Assembly: GCA_016081115.2 (NCBI GenBank)
Contig: CM071931.1
Span: 15,910,317-15,974,316, forward strand
Direction: 5' to 3'
From: Rehmannia glutinosa
Lineage: Eukaryota; Streptophyta; Magnoliopsida; Lamiales; Orobanchaceae
Length of the DNA stretch: 64,000 bases
Shown here piece after piece: positions 11,194 through 23,879 of the stretch; positions within the stretch are counted from its first letter, which is position 1, and the number at the start of each line of letters is the position of its first letter. The position numbers were made by a program, and so were the translations under genes. The notes under the pieces were generated by a model. That model was not told the origin of the DNA. It did not search any database and saw only the letters and a list, made by a program, of their open reading frames with translations.

Positions 11194-14100
11194 GAAACCC
11201 TTAAGTTTTATCAAAGGAACACAAATGATGGGAATGGTAGAAACTACCCAAGCCAAGCCGATTGGAATAATGTGAAATATCAAGAAAGACCTATGGAATA
11301 TATTCCCAAATGGCAAAGGCCTGGACTCAAGAAAGGTCATTCCAAAGGCAAAAGAGCTATCATCGACACACATATGCACCCAAGCACTACACTCGAAATA
11401 TCACAACTACCCAAAGAAGGCAAATCGCTAAAACACACACACACAGCATAAAGATAAAAGAGATAAACAGTTGTATGAACCTAAAGCCCCTAAGCAATTT
11501 GCCAAAGTGAGTTATTATTATGGCACATAAAGATGGCAACCTCTTAGAGTCCGATCATTTGGCTATAGGTTGGTTGGATCATCTTATAGCACTAACCCCT
11601 CGGACCTGGGGGTGTCAATTTGGGTTGGGTCCGGGTTCGTGGTGCAGGTTCGCGGTCCGCGTGTCGGCAAAATGACCGGACCCGACTGTTTAATTATTCG
11701 TATCGAATCTTGAACCCGGACCGACTTCGACTTTTATTTCACGAGTAACCTGACCCGACCCGTTTAACCCATTTAATAAAATTATTTTAATATACATTTA
11801 ATAGTTTTAATCAATAAATTTATTTTTTTCCAAATCAATTACTATCATACACTATTTGATCAATAAACAATATTACAATTCACAACATACATAAAGAAAT
11901 AACATAATTGCATAAATAACATAACATACTAATAATATTTGAGGACATTATTCAACAAGACATGCATAATAATAATAAATACATAATTAAATAGGTTTTA
12001 TCATTTGAGTTTTAAAGATATGTCTTGTTTGTTGTTTTTCTTACAATTAGTTATTTACTTATTTTTTTAAAATTCACAAACGGGTTAGACGTGTTAAACG
12101 GGTCATAGTAGGTTGACCCGGACCCGACCGCTTAATTGGAGTTAGTCGGTCCGACCCACCCGACCCCCGACCCACCCTAAGCCTGGACCCATACCCATTA
12201 ATTTCGTGTTAGGTTCATGTCGGGTTTGCGTGTCGGGTCCTAAATGACACCCCTATCGGACCTGCAAACATGGGTACCTAAAAACTAATTTCCTTGATTG
12301 CGGGTTCAAGGAACAACGAAAGTCGAAGGAACCTGGTACATGGATAGTGGATAGGTCGCTCCGGACACATGACAGAAACAAGAAAAATCTGTCAAAATTC
12401 AAGGAGATTAGAGACGCAAAAGTCATATTTGGAGGAAATGAAGCTCCAGGGAAATTAGAGGCACCGGATCCATCAAGAAAAATGGATTAGAAATCACGAT
12501 GTTGCATATGTTGAAGGCATCAACTTCAACTCATTAAGCATCGCCAACTCGTGACAAGGGATATAATGTTGGATTCAATATGGGAGTGTGCCAAATTAAA
12601 GACACTCGAATCAAATGAAGTAGTGTTGCAAGGATCCGGACAAAAGAACATGTATGTGGTAGAATGGTCGACCGCCACACCAATCACTTGTCTCTAGTAA
12701 AGAGTACAACCGAATCAAGTTGGGTCGTGGCACAAGAAGTCGAGTCATCCGAATTTCAAGACAATTAACAAGCTTGCAAGGAGTAATCTTGTAGAAGGAC
12801 TACGGACTCGTCGATCTGAGAAAGTGTTTGTGATGCATGCCGGATGGGAAAGCGAGATCAAATCATCATACAAAGAGAAGTCTAGTCCATCTTCAACAAG
12901 GATATTGCATCATTTGCATATGGATTTATTTGGTCCATTGAGCTACCAGCTAGCATAAGTGAAAAGAAATACACTTTAGTAGTGGTGGATGATTATTCAA
13001 GATATACATGGACAATCTTCATGTGTAAAAAGAAGGAAACTTTGCGAAGTTACCTCAAACTGATGAAAAGAGTTCAAAATGAGAAGAGTCAAACCATTAT
13101 AAAGATAAGGTCGATAGAGGAACCGAGTTTGTCAATGGAATAATAACTCGATATTGTGTTGAAAATGGTATTGCTCATGAAATATCTCAGCAAGGACTCC
13201 ACAAAGCAGAATGGAGTAGCGAGAAAGAAGAAACATAACTCTCAAGGAAGTCATGAGGACCATGTTAGTCGTTCGATCAATTTGCCTAAAAGATTTTGGG
13301 TCAAGCAATCAACACGCATGCTATAGTCAAGATAGATGCATGATCAATAGACAATGACAAAGACTCCTATGAAATATGGACAGGGAGAAAGCCAAATGTT
13401 GGGTATTTTAGAATATTTGGATGTAAATGCTTCATCCACAACAATGGCGAGGATAATCTAAAGGCTTTTGATGCTAAAGTCGATGAAGGTATCTTTTTGG
13501 GATACTCAAAGTAAAGCCTATAGAGTCTTGAACAAGAGGACTATGGTCACGAAGAATCTATCCATGTGGTTTTTGATGAACCTAATGTAAATGGAGAAGA
13601 CATTGAAGAGTTAGCTGATAAGCTGAATCATCCAACTATGCAGAAGAGTCCCTATGTTGAAGTGAAGCTGGAGCAATCAATCAAGATGAAGATGAGACTA
13701 CTGAGTCTCAAAGACAGCTGGAGAATCTGCAGCTAAATGATGATGAAAGAGTCAAGCTCAAGACAACACAAACAAGACGACTAAACCAACCGATTTACTC
13801 CAACCCGATGTGAGATGGCCGAGAGACCATCCACCGAGCTAGTCATTGGAAATGTGAGAGATGGTGTAAGAACCAGATCCAGAGCTCAGCAAGAAGCAAT
13901 GTTCACTTGTTTTATTTCCCAAATAGAACCAAAAGATTTGTCCCAAGCATTGGATGACACACATTGGATTCAAGCCATGCAAGAAGAGTCAATCGGTTTG
14001 AAAGGAACAATGTATGGGAATTGGTGCAAAGACCAACCCATCAAAATGTTATTGGCACAAAATGGGTTTTCGAAACAAGGTGAATGAAGAAGGTTACTGT

Positions 14101-15465
14101 GGTAAGAAACAAAGCAAGATTGGTAGCCAAAGGGTATTGCCAAGAAGAAGGAATATATTTTGATGAAACATTTGCTCATGTTGCAAGATTAGAAGCAATA
14201 AGGATGTTTCTTGCCTATGCTTGCACACTAGAACTTTATTGTATATCAAATGGATGTGAAAAGTGCATTTTTAAATGGATTGTTGGAAGAAGAAGTCTAT
14301 GTTGAGCAACCTCCAGGTTTTGAGCGGACCGTTGGAGATAAGGTGTACAAGCTCAAAAGCTCTATATGGATTGAAACAAGCACCAAGAGCATGGTATGAT
14401 ACATTGTCTCAATTTCTAACTGACAATGGATTCACCAAAGGCAAAGTGGACAAAACACTCTTCAGAATTCAAAATGGAGAGAATATACTGCTTGTTCAAA
14501 TATATGTGGATGACATCATTTTTGGATCCACAAACAAAGAGTGTGATAAATTCTCAAACCTCATGCAAGGCAATTTTGAAATGAGCATGATGGGAGAGCT
14601 GACATTATTCTTAGGACTTCAAGTTAAACAATGAAGGATGGAACCTTCATAGGTCAAACAAAGTACACCAGGGATTTAATGAAGAAATTTGGTATGGAAG
14701 AAAAGTCTTCGTGAAAATACCAATGATTACATCGACCAAGATGGACATGGATGCGGATGGCAAACCCGTGGATCAAACAAGATACCAATGAAAATACCAA
14801 TGAATACATCGAGCACTTATTGGATCAACTGCTCTATTTAACAAAGAAGCGGGCGGACATCACCTTTGCAAAGGAGTATGTGCAAGATTCCAATCGCTCC
14901 AAAAGAAAGTCACATGATCGCACTAAGAGAATCCTAAGATATTTAAAGGGATGCCAAGAAGTTGGCTTATGGTATCCAAAGGAAGGTGGATTCAAACTAA
15001 TTGGTTACTCGGACTCGACTATCTTTGGATGTAGAGTTGACAGAAGAGTATTTCGTACATGCCAAATGCTTGGAAACAGACTAGTTTCCTGGTTTAGCAA
15101 GAAGCAAAATTCAATAGCCACATCCACACCAAGCAGAGTACATAGTTGCGGGCAACAAGCAGTTGTGCCCAAATCTTATGGATGAGACAACAACCGAGAG
15201 ATTATGAAATTGAAAAAAGAGATTCCAATTATGTGTGATAACACAAGTGCTATTGCAATCACTCGAGAATCATGTGTTGCATTCGAGAACAAAGCACATT
15301 GATGTCGATATCATTTTATAAGAGATCATGTTGAAAAGAAAGACATCACTTTGGAATATATCTCAACCGATAAACATGATTCGTGACATATTCACCAAAC
15401 CCCTATGTGTATCAAGATTTGAAGAGCTTAAGCATGAGCTAGGGCTAATTGGAAATGAGTTGACA
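11194..15465 (+). pseudogene. pol: Broken gag tail and pol of copy B
   Basis: The first 300 bases match the gag tail of the other copies (MMGMVE frame around 11228). The protease motif M-D-S-G is near 12341-12352, just after the hAT insertion. Integrase follows (zinc domain near 12725, HMDLFGP near 12918, VVVDDYSRYTW near 12980). RT spans about 13815-14640, with open stretches at 14084-14305 and 14275-14634 and YVDD at 14503-14514. RNase H ends with RDHVEKKDITLEYIST near 15325 and FTKPL near 15390. A duplicated 23-base word at 14790-14812 disrupts the RT/RNase H linker. Besides the insertion there are many frameshifts. The stretch 13620-13800 keeps intact CAGCTG words that are damaged in A and D. 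Confidence 0.88.
11608..12255. mobile_element. hAT-type non-autonomous DNA transposon inside copy B
   Basis: 648 bp bounded by a perfect 8-bp duplication TCGGACCT (11600-11607 and 12256-12263). The ends are inverted repeats: GGGGGTGTCA on the left, TGACACCCCTA on the right. Long GC-rich subterminal stretches with repeated GGGTC/GACCC words surround an AT-rich core. Copies A, C and D show the unoccupied site, with ACCCCTCGGGACC continuing directly to GGGTACCTAAA. An 8-bp duplication and this end type fit the hAT superfamily. There is no transposase frame, so it must have moved with enzyme supplied elsewhere. Confidence 0.92.
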
Positions 15466-16015
15466 CTCGTAAGACTCAATGAGAAGAGATGAAACATGAA
15501 AAGATGAAAACAGAGCAAATCTCATGAATCGGCCAAGTGAATCACTCGTATCGTAAAGTCACTATATTGAGTTAGTCCGACAACTAAGTCACTATACGAA
15601 TAAAGAGAAGAAGAGCTGAGTCATTTAAGGAGTAAGTTTCGAGTCATTTATGAGCTAAGTGACAAAAACATAGTCGTTTTTAATGAGCGAGAATGTTTTT
15701 AAGGATGACGCCAACAGAATTATGACATGTACAAAAAAAGTCACGACAAGAAGCATATGATTGGATATAAATGTCACCGCATTAAATGCGAGCAATTAAA
15801 TGCAATGAGACGTGCTAACTGAGCCGTTGATCTCGATCAAAATTCAAAACCAAAACACGTCCTTTCATAACACATATATACTCATTCTTTCAGTTTTCTC
15901 TCTCACCAAAACCTGCTCATCTTCAAAAATACGAAAGCAAGTCTCTTTTCTCTCGAAAACCCTACATGTTCTCAAAGCAAGCTCATCAAGATTTAATCGG
16001 TAAAATCCTCTAGAA
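15466..16015 (+). promoter_or_regulatory. Leader between pol and env-like frame of copy B
   Basis: Non-coding block matching the leader of A, C and D. It has GAGTCATT/GAGTCACT words, the TATA-like GGATATAAATG at 15763-15773, the paired ATTAAATGC repeats at 15781-15805 and a CT-rich run near 15890-15910, then the ATG at 16016. It is conserved although the rest of B is diverged, which supports a function such as an internal promoter; this is inferred. Confidence 0.5.
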
Positions 16016-19000
16016 ATGGCACCAAAGACTGATTTCGTCAAGTTATCGAAGCAAATCCACACAGGATCAATCGTGGATTTAGAAGGGATGATAAAAACAG
16101 GTTTCGATGAAACCCTTGTGAAGAAGATTGCGGATAAAATTGAGAAATCCGGACTAAAACCCTTGCTCATGATGGAATATCAAATGACATACGTTGAAGA
16201 GGTGGCGCAGCTTCTATGTTACTGCGAGGTGCGGGACGAAGAGATTAAGTCCTCCGTCCACCGCAAGGACATATTTATCACTCCGAGGACCTTGTGGAGC
16301 ATTGTTTATCGTCGGAAGGCATGGAGAGATATATAAAGTGATGTGAACTTGGGTCGCCGCATGGAAAAAAGTAGCCAAACCCGAGTCGCTGCAAAAGTAG
16401 TCTACACAAACAAAAGAAATTGCTTTGAAGGATCGACTATCACAAGTCGATGGATGTCGTCTCAAAATGCGTGGACATGAAGTTTGGAAGCTTCAATCAC
16501 CGTCTAAGACTGCCGATCGTCATGGTCGCGATCATGCAAGGGAAGAAAGTTAACTGGGCTGAGTTCGTATACGGCGAGACTCGCGAACGTTGAGTACAAG
16601 TCCTTCAAGGAAGATGGATCCTTTGGAGGATCACTTCGGCTATGGCCTAGTTATTGGCCACTTGATGGAAGTGAAGGGCATTCCCCTTCAAAGATGGAAA
16701 GTCCTTCCATGTAAACAATAAGATGTTTAGGGCTAATCTCTCAGAGCCCGTAAAGAGCCCATGCGAAGAGGGCGGACACCAAAGTGAGGGGGAATCACCG
16801 ACCGAGGAAACAAATGTTGCCTCCCCTCCGAAGAATAAAGTTGCCCATGCAAAACTGAAAGAAGATAACTACCCCTGCAAAGAAAGACAAAAGACGCACC
16901 GCCCTGCAAATGAGTCACTCCGCCCGAGCAAATGCCAGTCTCTCCCGCCCACACAGCCGAGGCGGAGAAGGAACCCCAAATACCTTCTCTCGACCATCAA
17001 AAGAAGAGGATCGCCAAGTCAAGAAAGGCACTCCTCGGTCAAAAAAGATGCACTGCCCCCCCGCCAAGGAATCAAGAAGAAGTATCGAACCGTAACTTCC
17101 TCTCGGTAAGGACAAAAAAAAAACGAAGACTCACCAAGTGCTCGGAGCTTGAGAAGACAGTGAGTCCCCACTCACCGAGAAAATCTTTGAGATCGCTGAA
17201 TAAGTGCGATCTCGAAATTGTTGATGAAACAACCAAGTCTGCGAGGCCAATCAAGTAGAGAAAAAGGAAGACCCAACCGTGGATAGAACAAATTGAGGAA
17301 GAATAGGCAACAGAGACAACAAAATGTCCTCGATGAAGGAGTTGTGTCTCCACCGCCCCGATCTTTCTTGAAGGAGCTAAACAACAGAGTATGTTGCCTT
17401 CCATTCCCGAAAAAGGAAGGGCAACAAGAAGATGATGAATATGATGATGTGATAGTTGTTTCTCCTGTCTACCCGCATTCTTGGCGTCGTCTGCGTGAAT
17501 GGTGTGCATGGAAGCCGAGTCGCTCGAGGGTACAGCTTGAACGCCCAATTCATTGAGAAAGAGGAAGAATTGCTGAATTTCCTAGGATTTACCACCGTGG
17601 TTCGGCAACTTGATGAAGATAATCGCCTGGATATCTTGCATATCTTCAAGGAAAAAGAAAAGGAGAGATTAGCGAGAGAAGTCAAGCTCGTGAGAAAGCC
17701 AACATTTGTCCTCTCACCGGAACCAGCCGACCATACTCATCCTCACCTTGACATGCTCTCGATAGTGATGAGGCCATGGACCCCATTGCCGCGACAGAAA
17801 AGTTGGACTTGCAGCAAGCCATGCGCGGAATCCACATTGATGCATGAGCAAGAGGCGATGGAAGGACCAGAGAGTCTTCCAAATCACAATCGAAATTGAT
17901 CCGTTGGAAGTGGTAAAACGCCAGATGCCACGCTTATTGCTGCAACCACTTCCCGATTCACTCGGAGGACGGATCTAAGGGAATTGGCGATGACACTGGG
18001 AACTTGGGCACCCAAGTTGAGCCAACCCCGTTGAAGGTGTCTTACCACCTGCCCCCACGGCTAAGCACTCAAAGAAAGCAAAGAGTCCGGAGCAAAGTGA
18101 CCCCAACATAAGTCACTCACCGGTGCGCCGCCGAGGGGAAACTCACTCTCTGCAGCTAGGTCGAGGATGCTGCAGATGACTCCACAATGCGGGAAGGAGG
18201 CGAAGTGGAGAAGGAAAAAGAAATAGAACAACAACAAGTTGTCATCCTTGTGCTCGGACGATTAAGTCTGTCTCACCAAGAAGTGCCAACAACTTTGCAG
18301 TGAGGAAGTTGCGATGCGGTCGAGGCACATGATGGATCTGCCTCGGAGTTAACACTTTGGGCAATGAAAGTGTAATCCGGGAGTTGAGACTCTGTGGATG
18401 CCATCTGCAGAAGACCCTAAGGCAAAAAGCATCCGTCGAAGGAATATACAGACTTACTGCAGCTTGAGACTGCGAGAAGGTAATGAAGGCCCAAGGAGGT
18501 TGAGACTTCCCTGGGTAAAGAGACGGAAATGCAAAACATCCCTCCTGTTCACATCGAAGAAACTGAGAAGAAGATAAGTGCTCTTCATGATTCCCAAGAC
18601 AACCCCGACATATCATTTCTGGGATCCAAGATGAAGCGAGTCCACCCCGCCGCACATCAAAAGACTTAGCCGAGGATGTTATTCCAAGTGCGAGTAAGCC
18701 GATTTCAAAGCTGCTCGACAAACGTTCAAGTTTGATGATGAGCCAAGCCCTCAAGTCTCATCATCTTCCGATGACGCTTACTAATACTGCTTGCCGATGA
18801 ACAAAGAAACTCAAAGGGACAAACCAAATGAGACCGAAGAAGGCGACAACAGGCTCACGGCCAACCGGGTCAATACCATCAAAGGCCCCAAATGAATCAC
18901 GATCAATCACAAGCGAGGCTTCCGTAGTCGCAAAAAAATGACCTCTCATGCGGTTTCACATGTACGAGATGATGCATTTGAAGAGACCTTCTCATTTTCC

Positions 19001-20635
19001 ATCGAGCTACCTCGCACTGAAAGAAGAAATTGCAAAAGAATGAGAAGAAGTACTGCACGCGCAAAGAACCCATCATCCCTACTCGACTCCATTGTGCCAA
19101 GAGAATTCAATTCGACGTTGAATAGCCGCCACCGAATCGGAAGTGACAACAAATCCGTGAAGTCTTCAAGAAAATCATGGGAGAGATTGAGAGGATCGAA
19201 CGGCATCGCCCTCATTGGACATGCGGCCGGACAATCGAGATGCTACCCTCACAACCGACTTGAGAGGGATAGTGATAAGAATCGTGAGTGGTGTCGTGAC
19301 AATCGCCATGCAACTCGAACAAGTTCGTTACTTCAAGGCACTCTATAACAGGATGCTTGTTTGGAGCGCAAAAATGCGACATGAAGCGAGAGAATGCGGG
19401 AGTACATTGAGAGGTTGCATGCCTCTCACAAAACCAAAATGGAGTCAGCTGCAGAGTTTCGAGAAGAAAGAAATTCTCGCGACTTGAGGAGACTATGAAT
19501 GCCAAATTCACCTCCTCATGGCCGAAATAAAAACTCGTTACAACGAGTCGAAGGCCACCCATTTTGAATTTCGTGCAAATGGCTTATGCCGCATAGCCGA
19601 CTCCAAGCGAGAATTCAGCCATTAGCCGACCGGACTTCATGCTTGCTAGGATGTTTCCAGGGGTTCCTCTCTCCTTTGATGATGCCAAAAAGGGGAAGAG
19701 GAATACCAAGAGTTTGAAGGAGACAACTACCGTAGAGAAGAAAGATGCAAATCATGAGAAGAGAAGAAAAGAAAAAGGAAAAACTATTGAGGGGAAAGGT
19801 CAAAGAATGTGACCTTAATGCTTGTTTGAAACCCCTCAGCAAGGTTATGTCACAACCAAAGATAATTAGCAAACTTCCCGTAACTCGCGCTCTATCACTC
19901 TGCTGTGTGCCCATGTCTCATAAGAAAAAGATTGTAGAAGCGAGAGATGGAGGATTTTGACAAGAGAACGGATGTCCATGTTGAAGAAATGTTGAAACAA
20001 TTTGGAGGCATTCCAAAGAGAAAGATATCGATGCCATTCCGATGATGGACAAGAGCCAGTCCTTCAAGAATTCAAAATGCTCGAGTTGGAAGGATATTTA
20101 AAAACATGTCCATAGCCCAAGCCCGAGACTTGTACTTTGGGAGAAAGGTCCTCAAGTCGTGTGAAGAAGGCGACAGCAAAGCGGACTACTAGCGACCACT
20201 CTGCTGGTAAGAAGAAGACTCCCAGACAATATACGCCCATAAAAGAAGGAAGAAGTGGTGGAGGTGGAGGTTTTAAACCTGACCTCTACCCAAAAATATT
20301 GAATATGTAGATCCAGGCAAGAAAGGAAGGATCTCTTTGTCTTTGGATATGATGCTATAGCCAATCCGGAAGTGGAGAGGAAAAATGTTGAATATGTAAA
20401 TAGGATTGAAGAGGAAAACAAAAGGCAAGATCACCAAAAAGAAAGACAAGAAAGAAAAAGAAGAGATAAAGTCTGCAAGAGAGCTTACGAGAAGAAGAAA
20501 GCGGTGAAGAGGAAAAGAAAAGAAAGAGAGCCGACGAAGACAGAGAAGAAGAAGAAGAAGGAAGGGAAGAAGGCGATGAAGTGTTCTTGCCAACCCCTTC
20601 ATGTATTTTACTTTTGTAAATACATATGTATGTAA
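16016..20635 (+). pseudogene. Env-like third reading frame of copy B (about 4.6 kb, broken)
   Basis: The start is the clearest of the four copies: an open frame of 106 codons from ATG 16016, MAPKTDFVKLSKQIHTGSIV, with a predicted helical region MTYVEEVAQLL. The second block, readable in a shifted frame near 16490-16640, has KVNWAEFVYGE and LQGRW. A basic Pro/Ser-rich region lies at 16740-17260 and an acid/Ser-rich region near 18560-18790. The FDDAKKGK words are near 19675. The C-terminal charged coiled coil is open at 20372-20635 and ends with a stop at 20635. Domain order equals that of A, C and D. Function unknown; no membrane segment is evident. Confidence 0.7.
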
Positions 20636-20848
20636 GTCTTCCGTACATTTAATGAAAAATCAGATTTTGCATAGATATAGTATATGCTCGATTGCTCGAT
20701 ACACATTGTAAACAATCGTGTAAAGAACAAGAATGATATGATCAATAAAATGATCTATTCAACATATACATTCTTTGTTTTCGCGCATTATCAGTATGTA
20801 TCCTCTTTGTTTACATTTTACTTAATTTTGTTAAGTTTTGGCATCATC

Positions 20849-20860
20849 AAAAAGGGGAAA
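20849..20860 (+). other. Polypurine tract of copy B
   Basis: AAAAAGGGGAAA immediately upstream of the 3' LTR start at 20862, identical to the tract of copy A. Confidence 0.9.
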
Positions 20861-20861
20861 T

Positions 20862-22435
20862 TGTTGGGAAATTTATTGTTTAGATTTTGATGAATGCCAT
20901 GTAAAACTTAGACTAGAAAGTTGGCACCCCATTTTTCTTGTAATTCATATTATAATAGATAGAAATGGACAAGTTTGAGTTAAGTCACTAGGCACTGGGA
21001 ATACAAGAAGTCAATCAAGATCAAGTGAAGACTCCGAGGAACAACTGAGTATGGCCAAGAGAGAAGATCAAGGACTCGACTGAAGGTGTGTCAGCGAGAT
21101 ACAAACTGTATGAAGAGTCAATCAAGTCAACTCAAGAAGCCAAGTCTCAAGTTGAAGTGACGGATGAATCATCCATTGATTGGAAGCTAACTCAAAGTCA
21201 CCTGGGAATAAAGGATCGCAGCCAAGTCAAGACAACTGAACGAGATCCGTTGATGAAAGTCAAGAATGTTACTCAGAATAGTAACCTGCTAAAGTTGTCA
21301 GAGATAAAGCATATGTTCCAGTTGTGTGCAAAAGGAACAAACCAATGGGAAGCACTGCACCAAGTCAGAAACGCTGCAATGTTGCAAGACATTTAATACG
21401 AGGAAATGTCAACATCAAGGACTGCAACAAGACAAGCCAACGAACACAAGTGATTTTTGAAAATCAGCTTATCTCTTCAACGGGCAGATTTTTGAAAATT
21501 CACTATAAAAGGCTGAGGAATTACATTGAGAAGAGGTTACCTTGATTACCTTGCATACCTGAGATAACAAGTATTATTCATTCTGTAACCTGAAAAATAT
21601 TCTCAAGTTATTCAAGTAAAATCCTCAAGCCTAAATCTCGAAGGAAATCGATCCAACAATAAGTCATGAATGAAAAACAACTTCAAACTGTTGAAGAGGA
21701 AACTTTTGAAGAATCAAAAGGGGTCTACATTCCAGGGAGGATTGTAGAAAGGTTCAAGGTCGAACCGGTCTCAAGTTATTGGAGGGCTTCGTGATCAAAT
21801 CCAAGAAGCTTGAGCAAGTAAGTCAAGTAGCAAAGCAGCCCACCCCGCGAAGAAGCTAAGTTGGACGAGAAGCCACCGTGTGTGACCAAGCGCATCTCGT
21901 GATCGAGTCCCAAAGGAGCAAGTCACCGTGTGATCAAGACTTGTATCCGGATGATAACCACTTTGTACTCGATCATTACTTAGTGGATTCCTCCAGAGTT
22001 GGAGAAGAGAGGAGTAGAAGAATTACCCCATCTTCGAACCTCTATAAAAATCATTGTGTCATTTACATTTCAAAGATTTTATTTCTCGCATATCACTTTA
22101 TATCGATGATAATTTGCTATCCAACCGATAATTAACAAAGTGCTAAAACCAAGTATTTAAAACAAATTAAATCAAATTAAAGGGTGTTAAGTCTTCCGCT
22201 GAAAATCTCATCACAAACCAAGTTAAGGTTTAGACTAAACAGCTGAGTTATTCTATCAACAGCTCAATCGAGTCCGCTGAGTGGCTAACTCTGCAGTTAA
22301 CTAACTTAGCCGTCCCCCAGGACTTAGTAGCCGTATTTAACTCTGTAATATTTTAAAAGGACTAAAATCGAAAAAGTTAGTAAGGTTTATTAAACCCCCT
22401 CTTCTAAACCTTACTCACACCCCTTGGGACCTACA
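20862..22435 (+). repeat. 3' LTR of copy B
   Basis: 1574 bp with TG...CA ends; it opens TGTTGGGAAATT rather than TGTTAGG. TATA box CTATAAAAGG at 21503-21512, and a second CTCTATAAAAAT near 22040. It ends CCCCTTGGGACCTACA. It differs more from the A and D LTRs than those do from each other, including the stretch 21000-21300. Confidence 0.94.
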
Positions 22436-23879
22436 CCCTTATAAAGGGTGATCATATCACTTGAGCTACAAGCTCGTGGTAGATTGGGGAAGTTAAACAG
22501 AGGATGAATTTTTTACAAATATTTTTTTAAAATTAACTAAAGAATAAATTAACTGTATAATTCTATGGTACTTTAAATCTTATTTTTATATAAAAGTACA
22601 AATTCTATTATTTTAAAAATAATCTTGAATTATATTTTAATAATAAATTAAATATATAGTTATTTTAGAATTTATAAATTTAATAATTATAAAAAAATAT
22701 ATTCAAATATTAAAATTTATTAACATTTACTACAATTATTCGAAACATATTTATTAGATTTTTATATAAGTTTATCAAATTAATACATTTGTAATCTAAT
22801 ATATTTTTAATTTATTTGTTTAATTTTATTAATAAAAGGAATCATAATGCAAAGTTGGATTTATTCCATTTCCCCCCCAAATATATATCATTTAGGATGC
22901 CAACTCATCATTTTTTCTTCAAAATTAAAAAATATTAATTAAAACAAAATACCATGTCAGCCAACAGTAATATTTACCTTGTAGCACTTCACAGGACCAA
23001 AACTCCGAATTTTTTCCACTTAAAGAACTAAATCCAAAATTGCAAAAAAAAAAATAGGACCAAATCTCCAAGTGTGCCTATTTAAAGGACTAAAAAAATA
23101 ATTTTGCCCAATATGAAATGTCATAATTAAGGAATAGAAGACCCCATATGGTCTAAATAGAGGCTAATTATGTCTATATTAAGATGTTGTTTTTCCTTTC
23201 TTTTTAAAAATTTGTTCTTGATATTAGTATAAACTATAGTAGTTTTTCTTTTCAAGTTGGTTTTCAATTTATTATTTATTTATTATAATTATAATTATTT
23301 TTTTCTTTTTCTAGTAGAAAGAATTTGAGACAACTACATGTGCCCATAAATATACACAGTAGTTCAAGTACTATGAGAAATCTGATGACAAGTACTTTCT
23401 CAAATTTTTGATTCAGGAATAATATCACCGATTCTGTTTATACTATTCTTGTCTACTTTTAATTCACTTCTACCAACTATCACGGGCCCATTCATTATTT
23501 CTTCCTTTTTTAATACCATCAGACCAATCAATTTTAGTGTTTGGATTCGGCAAATAAGTTGATGGATAGGAGAATACAAGGATACAAACAGATGGCAAAT
23601 CAGTGTTGTGTCTTAATTATACTTTTGGAGCAAATGCAAGGAGCATATTTTTTGGCTCGTAAATAAGGCCAACGAATATGTTATCTACCATTCTCCCCTC
23701 GCTTATTTCTCTGCTAACTTAAACATAATATAGCAAATACCAAATAAAATTATGTATGTGGGGTATTTGTGGGAGGGGTTAATAAAAGGTGTAGCAATGG
23801 CGCCTCTAAGGTAGGCGCCAACAACCTGGTTAAAGTGTAACTAGATGAGGCACGTGCAATCAGATCGTATATATGTGGA
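22436..23879. other. AT-rich intergenic DNA, no gene seen
   Basis: Very AT-rich and without a credible reading frame. Three things can be noted. At 22455-22468 the minus strand reads TAGCTCAAGTGATA, resembling a tRNA/SINE A box cut off by the LTR of B. At 22990-23115 repeated words of the type GGACCAAA and GGACTAAA suggest an old MITE-like relic. At 23798-23820 there is a perfect 7-bp inverted repeat TGGCGCC / GGCGCCA. Confidence 0.5.

Larger units (their letters stand above)
11194..22435 (+). mobile_element. Copy B: 5'-truncated Sirevirus-type Ty1/copia element with nested hAT insertion
   Basis: Similarity to copies A, C and D begins abruptly near 11194 inside the gag tail, so the 5' LTR, primer site and most of gag are absent. 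From there it runs through pol, leader, env-like frame, polypurine tract and 3' LTR. A 648-bp hAT-type element sits at 11608-12255. Its env-like frame and LTR (starting TGTTGGG) are more diverged from A and D than those are from each other, so B belongs to a sister subfamily. The 5 bases after the LTR are CCCTT. Confidence 0.9.

Noticed and set aside
11040..11200. CRISPR-like or satellite array
   Set aside because: The repeated words are imperfect, irregularly spaced and only about four in number.
11608..12255. Host gene or regulatory module, because of its high GC ends inside pol
   Set aside because: Perfect 8-bp duplication, inverted ends and three empty sites show it is a DNA transposon insertion.
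18242..18754. Minus-strand open frame of 170 codons in copy B
   Set aside because: Antisense shadow of the env-like middle region; not conserved.
23798..23820. Terminator- or microRNA-like hairpin TGGCGCC / GGCGCCA
   Set aside because: The stem is only 7 bp with a 9-base loop and no flanking transcript context; too short for a claim.
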